A DNA stretch of 64,000 nt from Rhizorhabdus histidinilytica (GCF_900167915.1 NZ_FUYM01000002.1:558001-622000); one strand, 5' to 3'; shown: positions 16,222-27,722, counted from the first letter of the stretch. Numbers and translations: made by a program. The notes: a model not told the origin generated them from the letters alone.

Positions 16222-16710
16222 TCAGGCGCCTTCGAGCAGTTCCTCGATCTCGCCGCGGATCGCTTCGGGCTTCGTCGTCGGGGCGTAGCGGCTGAACACC
16301 TGGCCGGAACGGTCGATCAGGAACTTGGTGAAGTTCCACTTGATGCCCTCGGTGCCGAGGATGCCGCGCGCGTTGCTCTTCAGCCAGCCGTAGAGCGGGT
16401 GGGCGCCGGGGCCGTTGACCTCGACCTTCGCGAACATCGGGAAGCGGACGTCGTAGCTGGTGCGGCAGAAGGCGTCGATCTCCGCCTCGTCGCCCGGCTC
16501 CTGCCCGCCGAACTGGTTGCAGGGGAAGCCGAGCACCACCAGCCCGCGGTCGGAGAGCTGCTCGTGCAGCATCTCCAGCCCGGCATATTGCGGGGTGAAG
16601 CCGCACTGGCTGGCGGTGTTGACGATCAGCAGCACCTTGCCGCGCCAGCGATCGAGCGGAACCTCGCTGCCGTCGATCGCGCGGGCCGAGAAGTCGTAGG
16701 CGGTCGTCAT
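16222..16710 (-). CDS. gpx: glutathione peroxidase (cysteine type)
   Basis: A 162-residue thiol peroxidase that reduces hydroperoxides with glutathione or, more often in bacteria, thioredoxin. The active-site block is NTASQCGFTPQ with the peroxidatic Cys36; LGFPCNQFGGQEPG and IKWNFTKFLID give the partner Gln and Trp of the tetrad. The catalytic residue is an ordinary Cys codon, not selenocysteine. There is no signal peptide, so it is cytoplasmic. It precedes a marR gene on the same strand with about 30 bases between them, so they may share a transcript; MarR proteins of the OhrR type respond to peroxides, which would make sense but is not shown. Confidence 0.94.
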   Translation of the reverse strand: MTTAYDFSARAIDGSEVPLDRWRGKVLLIVNTASQCGFTPQYAGLEMLHEQLSDRGLVVLGFPCNQFGGQEPGDEAEIDAFCRTSYDVRFPMFAKVEVNGPGAHPLYGWLKSNARGILGTEGIKWNFTKFLIDRSGQVFSRYAPTTKPEAIRGEIEELLEGA

Positions 16711-16740
16711 CGCTGATCCCTCATCGCTCGCTTCCCCTCG

Positions 16741-17268
16741 TCATCCCCGCTTGCCGGCGTGCGGCATGCGCGGCTTCTCCTCGGCCGGAACCAGTCCTTC
16801 GAGCACCGCCCAGAAGCCGGTCACCGCATTCTGCCCGGCCTGGGCATAGGCGCCCGACAGCCGTTCGCGCAGCGCCTCGAACAGCGACGCTTCCAGTTCC
16901 GCACCCGCCTCGGTGACGCGGAGCAGGCGCTGGCGCCGGTCCTCGCGGCCCATGCGCGTCTCGATCAGGCCGCGCTCGGCCAGCTCGTTGAGGACGCGGC
17001 CGAGCGACTGCTTGGTGATGCCGAGCAGGCGCAGCAGCTCGCTGACCGTGATGTCGGGGTTGCGGGCGATGAAATAGAGCGAGCGATGATGCGCGCGGCC
17101 GAGGCCCTGTTTCGCCAGCCCCTCGTCGATGCCGCGCAGCAGGTGGCTATAGCCGAAATAGAGCAGCTCGACGCCGCGCCGGATCTCCGGCTCGCGCAGG
17201 AAGAGGGGGGAGGCGGCGCGGAAGCCGTCGGGGGGATTTTGGACAGCCATGTTGACGTATTTTGCCAC
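16741..17268 (-). CDS. MarR-family transcriptional regulator
   Basis: A 175-residue winged-helix protein. The central helix-turn-helix is NPDITVSELLRLLGITKQ followed by SLGRVLNELAERGLIE, and the wing is RMGREDRRQRLLRVT. The start is either the ATG at 17268 or the one at 17250 (MAVQNPPDG). It diverges from ilvE with only 47 bases between starts and precedes gpx on its own strand, so it could control either. There is no N-terminal Cys in the OhrR position that I can assign. Ligand and targets are unknown. Confidence 0.88.
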   Translation of the reverse strand: MAKYVNMAVQNPPDGFRAASPLFLREPEIRRGVELLYFGYSHLLRGIDEGLAKQGLGRAHHRSLYFIARNPDITVSELLRLLGITKQSLGRVLNELAERGLIETRMGREDRRQRLLRVTEAGAELEASLFEALRERLSGAYAQAGQNAVTGFWAVLEGLVPAEEKPRMPHAGKRG

Positions 17269-17315
17269 TGCTTCTAATCCGATGCAACGAAAGAATCGTG
17301 CGTGAAAGCGGAAAA

Positions 17316-18200
17316 ATGGCTGAGGAAATAACGTTCGACGATCGCGACGGCTTCATCTGGATGGACGGCGGGCTGGTGCCCTGGCGGTCGGCGAACGTCC
17401 ATGTCCTCACCCATGCGCTCCATTACGCCTCGTCGGTGTTCGAGGGGGTGCGCGCCTATGGGGGCACGATCTTCGAACTGAGCTGGCACAGCCGCCGGCT
17501 GCGGGAGAGCGCGCGGCTGCTGGGGTTCGAGCTGCCCTGGTCGGTCGAGGCGATCGACGCGGCCTGCATCGAGACGCTGGCGGCGAACGGGCTGAAGGAC
17601 GCCTATGTCCGCCCGGTCGCGTGGCGCGGATCGGAGCAGATGGGGGTGTCGGCGATCCGGACGCGGCCGCACCTGGCGATCGCCTGCTGGGCATGGGGCA
17701 GCTATTTCGATCCCGACGCGGCGGGGCTGAGGCTCGACATCGCGCCGTGGCGCCGGCCGCCGCCCTATTGCGCGCCGGTGCAGGCCAAGGCGTCGGGCCA
17801 TTACATGATCGCGACGATGTCCAAGCACCATGCCGAGGGGCGGGGATTCCACGACGCGCTGATGTTCGACCATCGCGGCCAGGTGGCGGAGGCGACCGCG
17901 GCCAACGCCTTCTTCGTCAAGGACGGGGTGCTGCATACGCCGGCGGCGGACTGTTTCCTGAACGGCATCACCCGCCAGACCGTGATCGGCCTGGCGCGGC
18001 GGCGCGGGATCGAGGTGGTCGAGCGCGCGATCTGGCCCGAGGAGCTGGAGGGGTTCGAGCAATGCTTCCTGACCGGATCGGCGGCGGAGATCGTCGGCGT
18101 CGCCTCGATCGGGCCGTGGACCTTCGGGACGGGCGAGCTCAGCCGGCAGATGCGGAAGGACTATGCCGATCTGGTGCGGGGGCGGCTGGCGGCGGGCTGA
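17316..18200 (+). CDS. ilvE: branched-chain amino acid aminotransferase
   Basis: A 294-residue class IV PLP aminotransferase for the last step of valine, leucine and isoleucine synthesis and their breakdown. Blocks are THALHYASSVFEGVRAYGG near residue 30, QAKASGHYMIA with the likely PLP lysine near 159, VAEATAANAFFVKDGVLHTP, and FLTGSAAEIVGV. The start is the ATG at 17316 after GGAAAA; the longer frame from 17262 runs into the marR promoter. D-amino acid transaminases share the fold, but the FEGVRAY block favours IlvE. It diverges from a marR gene and ends 3 bases before the convergent rarD stop. Confidence 0.93.
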   Translation: MAEEITFDDRDGFIWMDGGLVPWRSANVHVLTHALHYASSVFEGVRAYGGTIFELSWHSRRLRESARLLGFELPWSVEAIDAACIETLAANGLKDAYVRPVAWRGSEQMGVSAIRTRPHLAIACWAWGSYFDPDAAGLRLDIAPWRRPPPYCAPVQAKASGHYMIATMSKHHAEGRGFHDALMFDHRGQVAEATAANAFFVKDGVLHTPAADCFLNGITRQTVIGLARRRGIEVVERAIWPEELEGFEQCFLTGSAAEIVGVASIGPWTFGTGELSRQMRKDYADLVRGRLAAG

Positions 18201-18203
18201 TCG

Positions 18204-19094
18204 CTATTCGGGCACCGAGGGCGTCACCCGGCCGCGGTGCCAGGTGACGGCGACATAGACCGCGAGGCCCGACCAGATCAGCGCGAAGGCGAGCATGTGG
18301 ATCGGCAGCAGCGGCTCGCCGAACACCAGCACCGCGATCAGCAGCTGCAGGGTCGGGCCGACATATTGGAGCAGGCCGAGCTCCGAATAGCGCATCCGGT
18401 TGGCGGCGCCGACGAACAGCAGCATCGGCACAGTGGTGACGAGGCCACTCGCCATCACCAGCCAGATCGCCGGGGCATCCGGCCGGGCGAGCGCGTTCGG
18501 CATGGTCAGCAGCCAGGCAAGGGCGATCGGCAGCAGCAGCCCGGTCTCGATCAGCAGCCCCTCGACCGGGCCGAGGCCGACGATCTTGCGGACGAGGCCG
18601 TAGAGGCCGAAGGTGATCGCGAGGCCGAGCGGGATCAGCGTGCTGCCGCCCTGGTGGAGAGCGAGCGCGGCGACGCCGGCCGCGGCGAGCAGGATCGCGA
18701 CCGTCTCCGGCCGGCCCAGCCGCTCGCGCAGGAAGACGACGCCGAGCAGCACGTTGACCAGCGGGTTGATGAAATAGCCGAGGCTGGCCTGCAGCGTGTG
18801 GCCGCTGTTGACGCTGTAGACGTAGATCATCCAGTTGGTGCCGATCAGCAGCGTCGACGCGACCAGGGCCAGCAGGAAGCGCGGCGTGGCGATCGCCGTC
18901 CGGATCGCCGGCCAGCGCTTCGCCACGGTGGCGAGGACCAGCAGGATCGCGAGCGACCAGATCACCCGGTGCGCGAGGATGTCCGCCACCGGAAGCGCCT
19001 GCAGCGCGCGGATGAACAGCGGCAGCAGGCCCCAGATGGTGTAGGCGCCAAGGCCCATCGCGACGCCGAGGCGGGTTTCGGAGCGGGACGACAT
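18204..19094 (-). CDS. rarD: RarD-type EamA family transporter
   Basis: A 296-residue inner-membrane protein of the drug/metabolite transporter superfamily with about ten hydrophobic spans arranged as two EamA repeats. The N-terminal block GAYTIWGLLPLFIRAL and the following ILAHRVIWS, NWMIYVYSVN and ASLGYFINPL are the classic RarD signatures. The substrate is not established; the name comes from a chloramphenicol-related phenotype in other bacteria. The start is the ATG at 19094. The gene converges tail to tail with ilvE and is followed upstream by a TauE-type gene on the same strand. Confidence 0.9.
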   Translation of the reverse strand: MSSRSETRLGVAMGLGAYTIWGLLPLFIRALQALPVADILAHRVIWSLAILLVLATVAKRWPAIRTAIATPRFLLALVASTLLIGTNWMIYVYSVNSGHTLQASLGYFINPLVNVLLGVVFLRERLGRPETVAILLAAAGVAALALHQGGSTLIPLGLAITFGLYGLVRKIVGLGPVEGLLIETGLLLPIALAWLLTMPNALARPDAPAIWLVMASGLVTTVPMLLFVGAANRMRYSELGLLQYVGPTLQLLIAVLVFGEPLLPIHMLAFALIWSGLAVYVAVTWHRGRVTPSVPE

Positions 19095-19160
19095 GCAAGG
19101 CCGCCTATTGCCGCGCGGACCGAAAGGCAATCGCCCTTCGGCGCGACGCGCGGCGGGCCG

Positions 19161-19949
19161 TCAGGCCAGCGCCTTCCACAGGCTGAAGACGCTGGTCGCG
19201 ACGAGGACGATGCCGACCATCGTCAGCAGCCGCTTCGCCGGGATGCGCCTGACGAGCAGCGCGCCGATCGGCGCCGCGAGCAGGCCGCCGATGATCAGGC
19301 CGACCGCCGCGATCGTGAAGGCCTGCAGGCCGAGCGTGGCGATGAAGGTCAGCGAGATCGTCGAGGTCAGGAAGAATTCGGCGGTGTTGACGGTGCCGAT
19401 CGTGCGGCGCGGCTCGGTGCCCTGGACCAGCAGGTTGGAGGTGACGACCGGCCCCCAGCCGCCGCCGCCCGCCGCGTCGAGGAAACCGCCGACCAGGCCG
19501 AGCGGGGCGATCACCTTCGCGGGCTTGTGCTCGGCGCCATGGTCCATCCGCCAGGCGCGCCACAGCAGGTAGATGCCGATCCCGACCAGATAGGCCATCA
19601 CGAACGGCCGCGCGACCGAGCCGTCGATATTGGCGAGCAGATAGGCGCCGACGATGCCGCCGAGCATGCCCGGCAGGACGAGCCGCGCGAACAGCCGCCA
19701 GTCGACGTTGCGCTGGGCGATGTGGCTGACCGCCGAGGCGGCGGTGGTGAAGGTCTCGACCAGATGGACGCTGGCGGAGGCGCGCGCCGGGGCGATGCCG
19801 ATGACGCTGACCAGCAGCGTGTTGGTGATGACCCCGAACGCCATGCCGAGCGCGCCGTCGACGACCTGCGCCACGAAGCCGACGCCGATGAACGGCGCCA
19901 GGGCCTGGAGATGGGCGAAGGTGAGTTCGGGAAGCGAGAAGGAGAACAT
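19161..19949 (-). CDS. TauE/SafE (TSUP) family permease
   Basis: A 262-residue inner-membrane protein with eight hydrophobic stretches and the two half-repeats of the TSUP family: GVGFVAQVVDGALGMAFGVI near the N-terminus and LVGGFLDAAGGGGWGPVVTS in the middle, each with the Gly-rich loop. Family members export or import sulfite, sulfoacetate or other organosulfur anions. The sulfate-assimilation operon is 7 kb away and cannot be linked by position. The start is the ATG at 19949. It lies 93 bases downstream of a TBDR gene on the same strand, which may mean a shared role. Confidence 0.88.
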   Translation of the reverse strand: MFSFSLPELTFAHLQALAPFIGVGFVAQVVDGALGMAFGVITNTLLVSVIGIAPARASASVHLVETFTTAASAVSHIAQRNVDWRLFARLVLPGMLGGIVGAYLLANIDGSVARPFVMAYLVGIGIYLLWRAWRMDHGAEHKPAKVIAPLGLVGGFLDAAGGGGWGPVVTSNLLVQGTEPRRTIGTVNTAEFFLTSTISLTFIATLGLQAFTIAAVGLIIGGLLAAPIGALLVRRIPAKRLLTMVGIVLVATSVFSLWKALA

Positions 19950-20042
19950 GCGACTGATCTTCCATCCAAAAAATCCCGGCCGGCGCCTCTCAGGCACCGA
20001 CCGGGGCAGGAAAGCAAGGTAGCTTTTATCGGGGGGCGGCTA

Positions 20043-22496
<2,454 letters not shown>

Positions 22497-22722
22497 GATG
22501 TCCCCCTTCTCAAATCATCCGTTCGCCCTTGGGCCGATGGGGAGAGCGGGGTGGGCGCCCGCTCTCCCCGCCCCGGGGAACTGTCGGGAGGAGGTTTATC
22601 TCTACTATTCGAGAAGAGAAGAAAGAAAATCTATCTTTAAGGTAGATAAAAGGGTTTTGATGGGGTTAAGATATTGATATTACTCGATTTTAAATTTCCG
22701 CTCGCTTCGACCGGCGCGCCGG
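22497..22722. promoter_or_regulatory. upstream region of the 20-kb TBDR gene
   Basis: This 226-base gap between the TBDR start and the pyrF stop turns AT-rich from about 22600 (runs such as TTTTAAATTT). It holds an imperfect dyad, TCTATCTTTAAGGTAGA, near 22631-22647, and a GC-rich hairpin-like stretch GCGGGGTGGGCGCCCGC near 22548. The TBDR promoter is expected here; no regulator can be named. Confidence 0.4.
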
Positions 22723-23403
22723 TCAGAGCGTCGCCTCGATGGCGCGGGCGGCCTGGTCGGGGTCATCGGCCTGGGTGATCGGGCGGCCGATGACGAGGAT
22801 CGACGCGCCCTGGTCGAGTGCCTGGCGCGGCGTCATGACGCGCTTCTGGTCGGCATGGCCGTTGCCGTCGGCCGGGCGGATGCCGGGGACGACGAAGAAG
22901 CCCTGCGGCCACAATTTGCGGGCGGCCTTCACCTCGTTGCCAGAGCAGACCACGCCGTCGAGCCCGGCCTGCCTGGCGAGCAGGGTGAGCCGCTCGACCT
23001 GGGCATGGGTGTCGGGGGCGACGCCGATCGAATCGAGGTCGTTGCCGTCGAGGCTGGTGAGCACGGTCACCGCGACGACCTTGGTGCCCACCGGTGCGGC
23101 CGCCTTGGCATCCTCCATCATCGCCAGCCCGCCGGCCGCATGGACGGTCAGGATCGCGGGCTTGAGGCTCGCGAGCGCCTGCACCGCCTTGGCGACGGTG
23201 TTGGGAATGTCGTGGAGCTTGAGGTCGAGGAAAACGGGCAGGTCGAGCGCGGCCATCTCCCGTACCCCGGCCTGGCCGTGCGCCGAGAAGAATTCGAGCC
23301 CCAGCTTGATCCCGCCGACATGGTTGCGGACCCGCGCAGCGATCTCCCGCGCGCGGGCGATGTCGGGCGTGTCGATCGCCACATAGATGGGACTGCGGGT
23401 CAT
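22723..23403 (-). CDS. pyrF: orotidine-5'-phosphate decarboxylase
   Basis: A 226-residue TIM-barrel enzyme that makes UMP in the last step of pyrimidine synthesis. The catalytic Asp-Lys-Asp is in VFLDLKLHDIPNTV (Asp60, Lys62, Asp65), and the phosphate-binding end is VPGIRPADG with later GRPITQADDP. It is the short bacterial type, fully conserved. Its start overlaps the stop of the LapA-domain gene by 4 bases (ATGA), so the two are translated together. Confidence 0.97.
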   Translation of the reverse strand: MTRSPIYVAIDTPDIARAREIAARVRNHVGGIKLGLEFFSAHGQAGVREMAALDLPVFLDLKLHDIPNTVAKAVQALASLKPAILTVHAAGGLAMMEDAKAAAPVGTKVVAVTVLTSLDGNDLDSIGVAPDTHAQVERLTLLARQAGLDGVVCSGNEVKAARKLWPQGFFVVPGIRPADGNGHADQKRVMTPRQALDQGASILVIGRPITQADDPDQAARAIEATL

Positions 23404-23708
23404 GCTTCGGTTCCAGTGGGCGGCGGGGCCGCGATCGGTTCGGACGCCGCGGGCGCGGGCGGGGCCGCCACTAGCGCATTACGCTCGAGATTGTCGATCC
23501 TGCGATGCAGCCGCCACAATTTGGTGCGGTGGACGGCATAGGTCGGCAGGAAGCCGATCAGGATGCCGAGCAGGAGGAGGACCGGCAGCTTCACGTCGGC
23601 GGTCAGCCCGGCCCACAGGTTGATCGGCACCGGCGCCCAGTTCCGCAGCGAGAAGATCACCGCGATCACCGCCAGGACCACCCAGAACAAGGTCTTGAGG
23701 AAATGCAT
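23400..23708 (-). CDS. LapA-domain (DUF1049) membrane protein
   Basis: A 102-residue protein with two hydrophobic segments, at about residues 5-25 and 42-60, separated by the family motif RNWAPVPINLW, then a basic stretch RTKLWRLHRRIDNLER and an Ala/Pro-rich tail. LapA/DUF1049 proteins in enterobacteria are tied to lipopolysaccharide assembly control together with LapB; here LapB is not nearby, so the role is unclear. The start is the ATG at 23708. It overlaps pyrF by 4 bases, an arrangement often seen in alphaproteobacteria. Confidence 0.85.
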   Translation of the reverse strand: MHFLKTLFWVVLAVIAVIFSLRNWAPVPINLWAGLTADVKLPVLLLLGILIGFLPTYAVHRTKLWRLHRRIDNLERNALVAAPPAPAASEPIAAPPPTGTEA

Positions 23709-23758
23709 GGTCCCGCTTGTCCCCCAGCCGTCCGGCGCGGTCAAGATGCGGGGGATCG

Positions 23759-26083
23759 TCACGCGTTTGGTCCGATCTCCTCCTCGATCGTCGCGATCTG
23801 GTCCGGGATCGCTTTCAGCCGGTCGCGCTCCTCGTGCAGGATGGCATGGAAAAGGGTGCGCTTGAGCGTGGCGACGTCTTCCTCGGCGAGCGTCTCCCCT
23901 GCGGGGATCGTCGAGACCAGCACGTCGATCATCCGCTCGGCGCCGTGGAGGCGGCCCCACAGATAGTCGTTCTCGCGGTAGGCGCGGCTGAAGAAGGCGC
24001 CGAACAGGTTGAATTCGATCCCCCTGAGCGTCGCGGCCGCGCCGCCCGTCCGGATCGAACCGCAATCGTCGGGGGAGATGCGGTCGACCTGGATGGCGTG
24101 GAATTCCTGAGCCCCCTGCAGCCGCATCAGCGACAGGGTGGCGAGGTCGAAGAAGCTGAAGCCGAGATAGCCGAGCAGGAGGCTGCGGCGATCGGCCCTG
24201 GACAGGCGCGGCAGCACCGCAGCGATCGCCCGGTCGGTCTCGACATCGAGCGCCTCGAGGGCGCGGGTCGCGGCGATGCTGGCGAGCGCGGTCTCGGGAT
24301 CGTCGGCGAAATGCTGCGCGGCGGCGGCGACCGGCCGCTCATAATGGTCGCGCATCTGGAGGTTGAGGAAGGGCGCCAGCGATCCGTAGATCGCGTCGCG
24401 CGCGGCCTGGAGCGCGGCCTCGTCGCTGCCGCCGTTGCCGGTTTCGATCTCGGTCAACCGGTCGGCCAGGAAGCGCAGCCGGCGGATGCGGAAGCCCAGG
24501 TCGTGCTGGCGGAAGAATTCGAGCAGCGGCTCGGCGGTGGCGCCGCCGCTCAGCGCGTCCCGCTCCTCGAAGCCCTTGTCGCGCATATAGGCGCCGATCC
24601 CCGCCCGCACCGCATGGCGGAAGCTGTTGTCGTCGCCGCCGCCGATCAGCGCGATCGTCGAGGCGAGTTCATCGGCGATGATCGACAGCTTGAGCTGGCC
24701 GTAGCCGGCATAGGTGAAGCCGGCCTGACGCGCAGCCTGCTCATGCGCGCGCGACCGCCAGCTTCCGAGCCGCTCGGGGCTGGGGCGGTAGAGCAGGATC
24801 TGCCGCCCCATCGCGGCTTCGACCGCCGCCTCGACCTCCGGGCGGATCGCGTCGATGATCCGCCTGGTCTGGGCGATCCGCGCGGAGCGCTGCTCGATCA
24901 ATTCCAGATTGTCGCGGATCGGCTGTTCGCGCGGGATGGTGGACATCGCGCCGAAGATGGTCGCGAAGAAGCCAGGCAGGCGCACCACGCCGTCACTGTA
25001 GCGTTCGGGCGGGGCGTGTGCGTTGGCGGTGGGATCGAGATAGAGGAAGCGCCGGTCGACTTCGCGCCGCGCAGGGCGGTTGCGCAGCGCGTCGATCGCC
25101 GGGCCGAAGGGCGCGTTGGCGAGGACCGAGCCGTCGATCAGCACCAGGTCCTCGGGGCTGCCGCTCGCCGCCGCGCTGGGAAAGATGCGGTGGAGGAAGG
25201 CCTCGCGGCCGTGCCAGTCGCGCTTGCGCGCCTTCAGCACCTTGTCCATCTCGGCAACGTTGAAGGGTGGGAAGGCGCCGGGAAAGCTCGCTGTGGCGCG
25301 ACCCGCGAAGGCCAGCTCGATCGGGTCGGCGAGCAGCCGCTCACCGATGCCGCGATCGGTGAAGCCGATCGTCAGCCGGTGCTCGCGCTCCTCGGCCAGT
25401 GCAGGGCTGTGCAGCCGCAGCCGCTGGTCATAACCGTGGAAGTCGGTGACCGTGACCGACACGTCGAGCGGTTGGCGATCGGGCAGCAACGGCGGCCCCG
25501 CCGGCCCCTCCGCCATCGCATCGAAGGCGTCCAGGATCAGATTGGTGAAGGTCACGCCGCCGAAGGGCGGGTGGAACCAGCGCGCCCGGACGAAGCCCGA
25601 CAGCTTGCGGCGCACCTCGGCCCGGGTCTCGGCCGACACGGTGCGTTCGACCGTGCCGCCGCGCTTGCGCGCCAGCATCCAGGCGAAGGGCAGCGCCCAC
25701 AGCTTGGTGAACCAGCGCAGCGGCCGGGCGTCGGGATCGAGCAGCACCTCGACATCCGCCTTCTCCAGCCACAGCGTGGTCAGCGGCTCGAGCGACTGGC
25801 CGGTCGAGATGGCATGGCCGAGGAAGATGCCGTTGAGACCGCCCGCGCTGGCGCCGGCGATGACGTCGATCAGGACGCGGACGCGGACGCCCTTCTCCGC
25901 TTCGATCTGTTCGAGCAGGCGGCGATAGATCGCCTCGCTGCCGACCGAGGCGGGCGCCCCGTCGTGGAAGGCGCGGCTGGCACGCGCGAGCCGCCACAGC
26001 TCCTTGGTGATCCCGTGCATGTACACGGCCAGGCTGACCCCGCCATAGCAGACCAGCGCGAGCCGCAATTCCTTCTCCCGCAT
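23759..26083 (-). CDS. patatin-like phospholipase with C-terminal extension
   Basis: A 774-residue protein. The patatin domain fills the first 330 residues: LVCYGGVSLAVYMHGITKEL, the nucleophile elbow GASAGG (Ser79) and the acidic partner in LIDGSVLANAPFG (Asp near 317), the Ser-Asp dyad of patatin lipases. The remaining 440 residues are helical and resemble the DUF3376 extension that goes with patatins in actino- and alphaproteobacteria. No signal peptide is seen, so action on inner-membrane lipids from the cytoplasm is likely. The start is the ATG at 26083 (MREKELRLALV); the frame upstream to 26131 lacks family sequence. It diverges from radA across a REP pair. Confidence 0.9.
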   Translation of the reverse strand: MREKELRLALVCYGGVSLAVYMHGITKELWRLARASRAFHDGAPASVGSEAIYRRLLEQIEAEKGVRVRVLIDVIAGASAGGLNGIFLGHAISTGQSLEPLTTLWLEKADVEVLLDPDARPLRWFTKLWALPFAWMLARKRGGTVERTVSAETRAEVRRKLSGFVRARWFHPPFGGVTFTNLILDAFDAMAEGPAGPPLLPDRQPLDVSVTVTDFHGYDQRLRLHSPALAEEREHRLTIGFTDRGIGERLLADPIELAFAGRATASFPGAFPPFNVAEMDKVLKARKRDWHGREAFLHRIFPSAAASGSPEDLVLIDGSVLANAPFGPAIDALRNRPARREVDRRFLYLDPTANAHAPPERYSDGVVRLPGFFATIFGAMSTIPREQPIRDNLELIEQRSARIAQTRRIIDAIRPEVEAAVEAAMGRQILLYRPSPERLGSWRSRAHEQAARQAGFTYAGYGQLKLSIIADELASTIALIGGGDDNSFRHAVRAGIGAYMRDKGFEERDALSGGATAEPLLEFFRQHDLGFRIRRLRFLADRLTEIETGNGGSDEAALQAARDAIYGSLAPFLNLQMRDHYERPVAAAAQHFADDPETALASIAATRALEALDVETDRAIAAVLPRLSRADRRSLLLGYLGFSFFDLATLSLMRLQGAQEFHAIQVDRISPDDCGSIRTGGAAATLRGIEFNLFGAFFSRAYRENDYLWGRLHGAERMIDVLVSTIPAGETLAEEDVATLKRTLFHAILHEERDRLKAIPDQIATIEEEIGPNA

Positions 26084-26153
26084 GTCGGGCGATGTCCCAC
26101 ATATGCCGTTCGATGCCAAGGGAGGCGACACGATCCTGTCGGCAGCCTCTCAT

Positions 26154-26247
26154 CGTCATTCCCGCGAAAGCGGGAATCCACGGTCACGGAGCATTCGATC
26201 TCTTGCGGGCCGCCGTCCATGGATTCCCGCTTTCGCGGGAATGACGG
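26154..26247. repeat. paired REP element, copy in orientation 1 (partner at 40307-40402)
   Basis: Two inverted units, CATTCCCGCGAAAGCGGGAAT at the left end and ATTCCCGCTTTCGCGGGAATG at the right, enclose a 50-base centre containing GGTCACGGAGCATTCGA and CCGTCCATGGATT. The whole block matches 40307-40402 when reversed. It lies in the 259-base gap between the divergent patatin and radA genes. Confidence 0.8.
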
Positions 26248-26313
26248 GGTAGGAGTGGGATGGTCGGGGCGGGATCGCGGTCGGCGGTTGCCCTTGCGGG
26301 TGCGGCCCGCTAT

Positions 26314-26328
26314 GTTCTCGCTTCGTTC
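26314..26328 (+). promoter_or_regulatory. LexA-type site 14 bases before radA
   Basis: GTTCTCGCTTCGTTC is an exact GTTC-N7-GTTC match, although its centre is more GC-rich than in strong SOS boxes. It ends 14 bases before the radA start codon, where a bound repressor would block transcription. A chance match is quite possible. Confidence 0.4.
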
Positions 26329-26342
26329 ATATGAGGACCGGA

Positions 26343-27710
26343 ATGGCGAAGCCGCAGAAACGCTATGTCTGTCAGGCCTGCGGCGGCGTCGCGACGCGCT
26401 GGCAGGGGCAATGCGCCGATTGCGGCGAATGGAATTCGATGGTCGAGGAGGCGACCAACGTCACCGTCTTCTCGGCGAAGCACGACCTGCGCACTGGCGG
26501 GCGGGCGATCACGCTGGTCGGGCTCGATGCCGACATACCGCTGCCGAAGCGCTGGACGACGGGCATCGCCGAGTTCGACCGGGCGCTCGGCGGCGGGCTG
26601 GTGCCGGGATCGGCGACGCTGATCGGCGGCGATCCGGGGATCGGCAAGTCGACGCTGCTGCTCCAGGCGTCGGCGCGGATGGCGATGGCGGGGCAGCCGG
26701 TCGCCTATATCTCGGGCGAGGAGGCGGCTGACCAGGTGCGGCTGCGCGCGCGGCGGCTCGGCCTCGGCCAGGCGCCGGTGCAGCTCGCCTCGGCGACGTC
26801 GGTGCGCGACATATTGACCACGCTGGAGAAGGCGCCGCCGTCGCTGCTGGTGATCGATTCGATCCAGACGATGCACAGCGACCTGATCGAAGGCGCGCCG
26901 GGCACGGTCAGCCAGGTGCGCGCCTCCGCCCAGGAATTGATCCGCTTCGCCAAGGAGCGCGGCACCGCGCTGGTGCTGGTCGGCCATGTCACCAAGGACG
27001 GCTCGATCGCCGGCCCGCGCGTGCTGGAGCATATGGTCGACACGGTGCTGAGCTTCGAGGGCGAGCGCAGCCACCAGTATCGCATCCTCCGCGCGGTCAA
27101 GAACCGCTTCGGCGGCACGGACGAGATCGGCGTGTTCGCGATGGCCGAGGCCGGGCTGGACGAGGTCGCCAATCCGAGCACGCTGTTCCTGACCGATCGC
27201 GGCGAGGAGATGAGCGGCGCGACGGTATTCCCTGCGATCGAGGGCACCCGGCCGGTGCTGGTCGAGATCCAGGCCCTGATCGTGCGATTGCAGAGCGGGG
27301 CGACGCCGCGGCGTGCGGTGGTCGGCTGGGATTCGGGGCGGCTGGCGATGATCCTCGCCGTGCTCGAGGCGCGCTGCGGGCTCAGCTTCTCGACCGCGGA
27401 GGTCTATCTCAACATCTCCGGCGGCTATCGGGTGTCCGATCCGGCCGCCGACCTCGCAGTCGCGGCGGCGCTGGTCTCGGCGCTGGCCGAGCGGCCGGTG
27501 CCAACCGATTGCATCGCCTTCGGCGAGGTCGCGCTGTCGGGCGAGGTCCGCTCGGTCGCGCATGCGAACCTGCGGCTGAAGGAGGCCACCAAGCTCGGCT
27601 TCGGCAAGGCGTGGGGACCCAAGGCGAAGGACGGGCCGCCGGCCGGCATGCGGCAGGAAAGCTTCGCCAGCCTCGGCGCGCTCGTTGACCATATCCTCGG
27701 CCGCCGGTAG
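26343..27710 (+). CDS. radA: DNA repair protein RadA
   Basis: A 455-residue RecA-related branch-migration ATPase that processes recombination intermediates. The four-Cys zinc finger is at residues 10-27 (CQACGG and CADCGEW), Walker A GGDPGIGKST is at 95-104, the RadA-specific KNRFGG block is near 258, and the C-terminal Lon-protease-like domain (SGGYRVSDPAADLAVAAAL) lacks protease function in this family. I chose the ATG at 26343 (MAKPQKRYVCQ). A LexA-like site is just upstream. cvpA follows after 12 bases, so they form an operon. Confidence 0.96.
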   Translation: MAKPQKRYVCQACGGVATRWQGQCADCGEWNSMVEEATNVTVFSAKHDLRTGGRAITLVGLDADIPLPKRWTTGIAEFDRALGGGLVPGSATLIGGDPGIGKSTLLLQASARMAMAGQPVAYISGEEAADQVRLRARRLGLGQAPVQLASATSVRDILTTLEKAPPSLLVIDSIQTMHSDLIEGAPGTVSQVRASAQELIRFAKERGTALVLVGHVTKDGSIAGPRVLEHMVDTVLSFEGERSHQYRILRAVKNRFGGTDEIGVFAMAEAGLDEVANPSTLFLTDRGEEMSGATVFPAIEGTRPVLVEIQALIVRLQSGATPRRAVVGWDSGRLAMILAVLEARCGLSFSTAEVYLNISGGYRVSDPAADLAVAAALVSALAERPVPTDCIAFGEVALSGEVRSVAHANLRLKEATKLGFGKAWGPKAKDGPPAGMRQESFASLGALVDHILGRR

Positions 27711-27722
27711 CTAACCAGCCCT

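Noticed and set aside
16222-16710. Selenocysteine form of glutathione peroxidase
   Set aside because: The active-site codon encodes Cys and there is no in-frame UGA or selenocysteine insertion element.
26154-26247. Possible CRISPR repeats
   Set aside because: The repeats are palindromic, occur only in pairs and have conserved centres; no regular spacers and no cas genes are present.
23717-26731. A 1004-residue frame opposite the patatin gene
   Set aside because: It runs across the REP element and into radA in another frame; the patatin motifs on the minus strand are clear.
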